The notes under the pieces were generated by a model that ran no database searches, was not told the DNA's origin, and saw only the letters and a list, made by a program, of their open reading frames with translations. Made by a program: the position numbers and the translations under genes. A stretch of 7,507 bases of DNA, from the NCBI GenBank assembly GCA_016220045.1, contig JACRIP010000559.1, forward strand, positions 1-7,507, in the 5' to 3' direction. This document shows, in pieces, positions 5,086 to 7,507 of the stretch; the stretch's first letter is position 1; each line of letters opens with the position of its first letter. Origin of the DNA: Planctomycetota bacterium (GTDB taxonomy: Bacteria; Planctomycetota; MHYJ01; WSZJ01; JACPWG01).

Positions 5086-7404
5086 TCAATCGTCGCCAGG
5101 CGTATCCCCGAGCAGTCCGCGCAGCGACTTCGCCTGGTGCAGCATCATCCGGAGCTGCTCCCGCTCCTCCGCGGTCGGCTCCGCCGCCAGCGCCGCGCGC
5201 AGCTCCTCGATCGCCGCCGGGAAATTCCGCCCCGGCTGGGCCATGTGGCAGCGCGCCAGATTCATCCGCGCCTTCGCCGACTTCGGCGCGAGCGCCAGCG
5301 CCGCCGCCGCGTCCTGCGCCGCTTCCGCCTTGTGCCCCCCCAGGAACCAGGCATTCGAGCGCGCCAGCAGGGTCTCTACCCGATGGCCGACTTCGTCCGC
5401 CGCACCGGCGACGAGCGCCGCGCCGAAGTCCGCGACCGCGCCGTCCAGCTCCCCCAGGTCCACCTTGGCGCGCCCGCGATTGTAGAGTACGCTGGAGCTG
5501 CCGTCCCCCTTCGACGCGGCGGCATCCAGGTCGACCAATGCCCCCCGCGCATCCCCTTCCGCCAGGCGCAACCCGCCGCGCGCCTGGTACCCCTCGGGGT
5601 CGTCCGGCGCGGCCTGTACCGCCACGTCGAAATCCGCGCGCGCCCCCGCTAGGTCCCCCCGCCCCTGCCGGTCCAGCCCGCGATCCACCCAGGCGCCCGC
5701 CAGCCCGGGATCGAGCGCCACCGCCCGATCCAGATCCGCGCGCGCGCCGTCCGGATTGCCCCGGTCGCGCCGGACTTTGGCGCGCAGAAAAAACGCCCAC
5801 CCCATCTGCGGCGCCAGATCGAGCGCGCGGTCGAGATCCGCTTCCGACTCGGCGAGCTCGCCCTTCATCCAGCGGGCCTTCCCGCGATTGCACAGCGCGA
5901 GCGAGAAGTGCGGAAGCCGGTCCAGCGCGGCGGAAAAGTCGTCGATCGCGCCGGCGAGGTCGTTCTTCGCCATGCGCTCGGCGCCCCGGTTGTTCAGGAT
6001 CATGACGATCACGGTGGAAGTCCGGGAGGCGAGCCGCAGGGCCTGTTCGACCCCGGCGTCGGCGCCGGCCTGGTCACCCAGCCGGCGCAATGCCTCGCTG
6101 CGCGCGTAGCAGGCGAACGCGGAGTCGGGAGCGAGCGCCAGCGACGCGTCGAATTCGGCCAGCGCTTCCTGCACGCGGCCCGCCCGGACCAGGGCATTTC
6201 CCCGAGCAAAGCGGAGCGCCGCGTCGTCCGGCTGCAGGAGCAGGAGGTCGTCATAGGTCGCCATGGCCTTCGCGTGGTCGCCGAGCGAGGCGTAGATCTC
6301 GGCGGCGAGCGATTGCGCGTCGAAGTCGAAGGGCGCCTCGGCCAGCGCCAGCTCGACCTCGCGGGCCGCCTCCGCGGGCTTCCCCTCCAGGAAGAGGATC
6401 GCGGCCTGGCCCTGGCGGCGCAGCGCCTCCGGCACGCCGTCCTGCTTCTCCAGCAGGTCCATGTCCCGGGAGGCGCGGTCCCGCAGCTCGCGCAGGTGGG
6501 GTTCCTCGGGGACTTTCCGTAGGCTCTGGCTGATGCGCGCGGGACGGGCGCGGCCTTCCTCCAGGTAGGCGCTCTCGAGCGGCCGCCCCCAGAGGCGGGT
6601 GTGGATGCGCAGGCACAGGGACGCACGGCGAAAGCGCGCCCGGAAATCGCCCGGCGCGAGGTCGAGGGCGCGCTCCGTGTCGGCCAGCGCGGCGTCGAGT
6701 TCGCCGGCGATCGAGCGCACCTCGGCGCGCGCGGCGTAGGCCTCGGCGTACTCGGGATCCTCCCCGAGGGCGGCACCGAGGGCGCTCGCCGCTTCGGCGC
6801 ACAGCCGCGCGAGCCGGGACTTCCCGGTCCGCCCCAGGTCGAGCAGTTCGGCGCTGCCGATGGTCTCGCCGCGCAGCCGCCGCCAGGCCACGCGCAGCCC
6901 CAGGTCCTTCCAGCCCGCGAGCGCCTGCTCCAACCGCTCGCGGCCGCGCCGGCCGTACGGCTCCGCGCGCCGCCGCCGTTCCAGGCGCTCGGCCTTGCCC
7001 GCCCACTCCCCCGACTGCCGGCGCAGGTGCGACAGCGAGAGCAGGGCGCCGCCGAGCCCGGGCAGCAGGATCGAGACCGCGAGCAGCGCCGCGGCCGCGC
7101 CCCGATTCCGCCGGGCGCGGCGCCACTGGCGCCCCAGCCAGCTCACCGGCCGCGCCAGGATCGGCTCGCCCGTCAGGTAGCGGTCCAGCTCGTCCGCCAG
7201 GGCGCCCGACGAGGGATAGCGGCGCGCCGGTTCCTTCTCCAGACACTTCAGGCAGACGGTTTCGAGGTCGCTCGGGTGTCCGCGCCGGCCCGGCCGAAAG
7301 GTCCCCGTCGTCCGCTTCCCGCGCGACGAGCCCGCCCCCGCACCGTCCCCCTCCCCCGCCGCAGCGGGGGAGGGCCGGGGAGAGGGCAGGTCCGCACCAC
7401 CCAC
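5086..7404 (-). CDS. Membrane-anchored TPR protein with a C-terminal Ser/Thr-kinase stump (kinase domain largely missing)
   Basis: From a nominal GTG at 7404 this gives 772 residues. Residues ~43-86 are the last helices of a PknB-type kinase: DLETVCLKCLEKEPARRY, ALADELDRYLTGEPILARP. A basic stretch (RQWRRARRN, 92-100) precedes one membrane helix (~102-126), then helical sequence and many TPR units (~205-755; for example ARGNALVRAGRVQEALAEFD, CNRGKARWMKGELAESEADL, ARADLDRAVALDP). Intact planctomycete kinases have a full catalytic domain before DLET. Here the ~50 residues that should hold DVYxLGxxLYE are replaced by Gly/Ala/Pro-rich sequence containing a palindrome, and a TAG lies in frame at about 7477-7479. 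No kinase motif appears in any minus frame out to 7507. The gene is therefore a 5'-truncated kinase, either a pseudogene or a TPR scaffold using a new start. The 3' end looks complete (stop at 5086). Whether it is expressed is unclear. Confidence 0.75.
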   Translation of the reverse strand: MGGADLPSPRPSPAAAGEGDGAGAGSSRGKRTTGTFRPGRRGHPSDLETVCLKCLEKEPARRYPSSGALADELDRYLTGEPILARPVSWLGRQWRRARRNRGAAAALLAVSILLPGLGGALLSLSHLRRQSGEWAGKAERLERRRRAEPYGRRGRERLEQALAGWKDLGLRVAWRRLRGETIGSAELLDLGRTGKSRLARLCAEAASALGAALGEDPEYAEAYAARAEVRSIAGELDAALADTERALDLAPGDFRARFRRASLCLRIHTRLWGRPLESAYLEEGRARPARISQSLRKVPEEPHLRELRDRASRDMDLLEKQDGVPEALRRQGQAAILFLEGKPAEAAREVELALAEAPFDFDAQSLAAEIYASLGDHAKAMATYDDLLLLQPDDAALRFARGNALVRAGRVQEALAEFDASLALAPDSAFACYARSEALRRLGDQAGADAGVEQALRLASRTSTVIVMILNNRGAERMAKNDLAGAIDDFSAALDRLPHFSLALCNRGKARWMKGELAESEADLDRALDLAPQMGWAFFLRAKVRRDRGNPDGARADLDRAVALDPGLAGAWVDRGLDRQGRGDLAGARADFDVAVQAAPDDPEGYQARGGLRLAEGDARGALVDLDAAASKGDGSSSVLYNRGRAKVDLGELDGAVADFGAALVAGAADEVGHRVETLLARSNAWFLGGHKAEAAQDAAAALALAPKSAKARMNLARCHMAQPGRNFPAAIEELRAALAAEPTAEEREQLRMMLHQAKSLRGLLGDTPGDD
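5525..5896 (-). repeat. Direct repeat copy B (TPR segment), partner of 1461-1832
   Basis: This stretch lies inside the TPR gene, coding residues ~504-627 (CNRGKARWMKG to GALVDLDAA). It aligns ungapped with 1461-1832 at ~90% identity by hand count. It is the fuller copy, continuing into TPR coding sequence on both sides, so copy A is the derived fragment. Confidence 0.9.
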
Positions 7405-7507
7405 GCCTCCCGCACCCGCCCCCGCTCCCGCCCCCCCACTCCCCGCCGACGCCTTCGTCGAGAGCCGGCACCGTACCTACGAATCCGCCGCCGACGTGGT
7501 CGAGGCC
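7290..7507 (+). other. Possible plus-strand coding fragment leaving the window
   Basis: The plus frame with codons ending at 7507 is open from 7220 to the window end and has almost only G/C in third positions. From about 7290 it reads RKVPVVRFPRDE, a Pro/Ala linker (APAPAPAPP) containing the palindrome, then DAFVESRHRTYESAADVVEA, which has the composition of an ordinary protein. There is no ATG, GTG or TTG in frame, and 7220-7270 is antisense to the kinase stump, so if real it is 5'-truncated or fused. No family is recognised. The minus frames here contain a stop or are Arg/Gly-rich. Confidence 0.25.
7349..7374. repeat. REP-like perfect palindrome in GC-rich linker
   Basis: CCCTCCCCCGC (7349-7359), a 4-nt loop CGCA, and GCGGGGGAGGG (7364-7374) form a perfect 11-bp stem, followed by CCGGGGAGAGGG. 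This resembles the dispersed palindromes of many GC-rich genomes, which read as PSPAAAGEG-type peptides when they fall in genes. It sits where the kinase catalytic core should be. Confidence 0.55.

Noticed and set aside
4893..6005. 370-codon plus-strand frame
   Set aside because: It is Pro/Arg-rich antisense of the TPR gene and repeats the same pattern seen opposite the relic at 1461-1832.
6251..7471. 406-codon minus-strand frame overlapping the TPR gene
   Set aside because: It is an Arg/Gly/Ala-rich shadow, out of frame with the kinase tail and the TPR units.
1..7507. CRISPR array, tRNA, rRNA, transposase or integrase
   Set aside because: No regularly spaced short repeats, RNA gene signatures, DDE or Tyr-recombinase motifs were seen on either strand.

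Overview
This is a GC-rich bacterial window, most likely from a planctomycete or a close relative. The best evidence is on the minus strand at 5086-7404. That gene carries the end of a PknB-type Ser/Thr kinase domain (LKCLEKEPARRYPSS...LTGEPILARP), then a basic stretch, one membrane helix and a long run of TPR repeats, an architecture typical of Planctomycetota. Clear Shine-Dalgarno sequences are also scarce. The taxonomic call is an inference; there is no rRNA in the window.

Layout, left to right. (1) Positions 1-900 (+) hold the 3' part of a phosphodiester glycosidase (NAGPA/DUF2233 family). (2) Positions 901-1201 are intergenic, with a strong bipartite hairpin and a sigma70-like promoter. 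(3) Positions 1202-1432 (+) encode a HicB-like antitoxin. It overlaps by ATGA the start of a hicA toxin gene that survives for only about 13 codons. (4) At about 1461 hicA runs into an opposite-strand relic, 1457-1969 (-): a piece of Ser/Thr kinase (catalytic loop to activation segment) fused in frame to a piece of TPR domain. (5) Positions 1971-4864 (-) hold a three-gene operon: an unrecognised 251-aa protein, a PtuA-like ATPase and a PtuB-like HNH nuclease. This is a Septu-type anti-phage system with an extra first gene, read from a promoter that seems to give a leaderless mRNA. (6) Positions 5086-7404 (-) hold the membrane-anchored TPR protein with a kinase stump. (7) About 7290-7507 is low-complexity, GC-rich DNA with a REP-like palindrome and possible plus-strand coding sequence leaving the window.

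How it fits together. The defence operon is visibly poorer in G+C than its surroundings and lies between two copies of the same kinase/TPR sequence. The copies (1461-1832 and 5525-5896) are about 90% identical by hand count, ungapped, in the same orientation and exactly 4064 bp apart. Together with the decapitated hicA and the kinase gene broken at both ends, this looks like a rearranged insertion site for defence and toxin-antitoxin genes. The most novel element is the 251-aa gene in front of ptuA: it matches no family I recognise, and it carries a His/Cys cluster.
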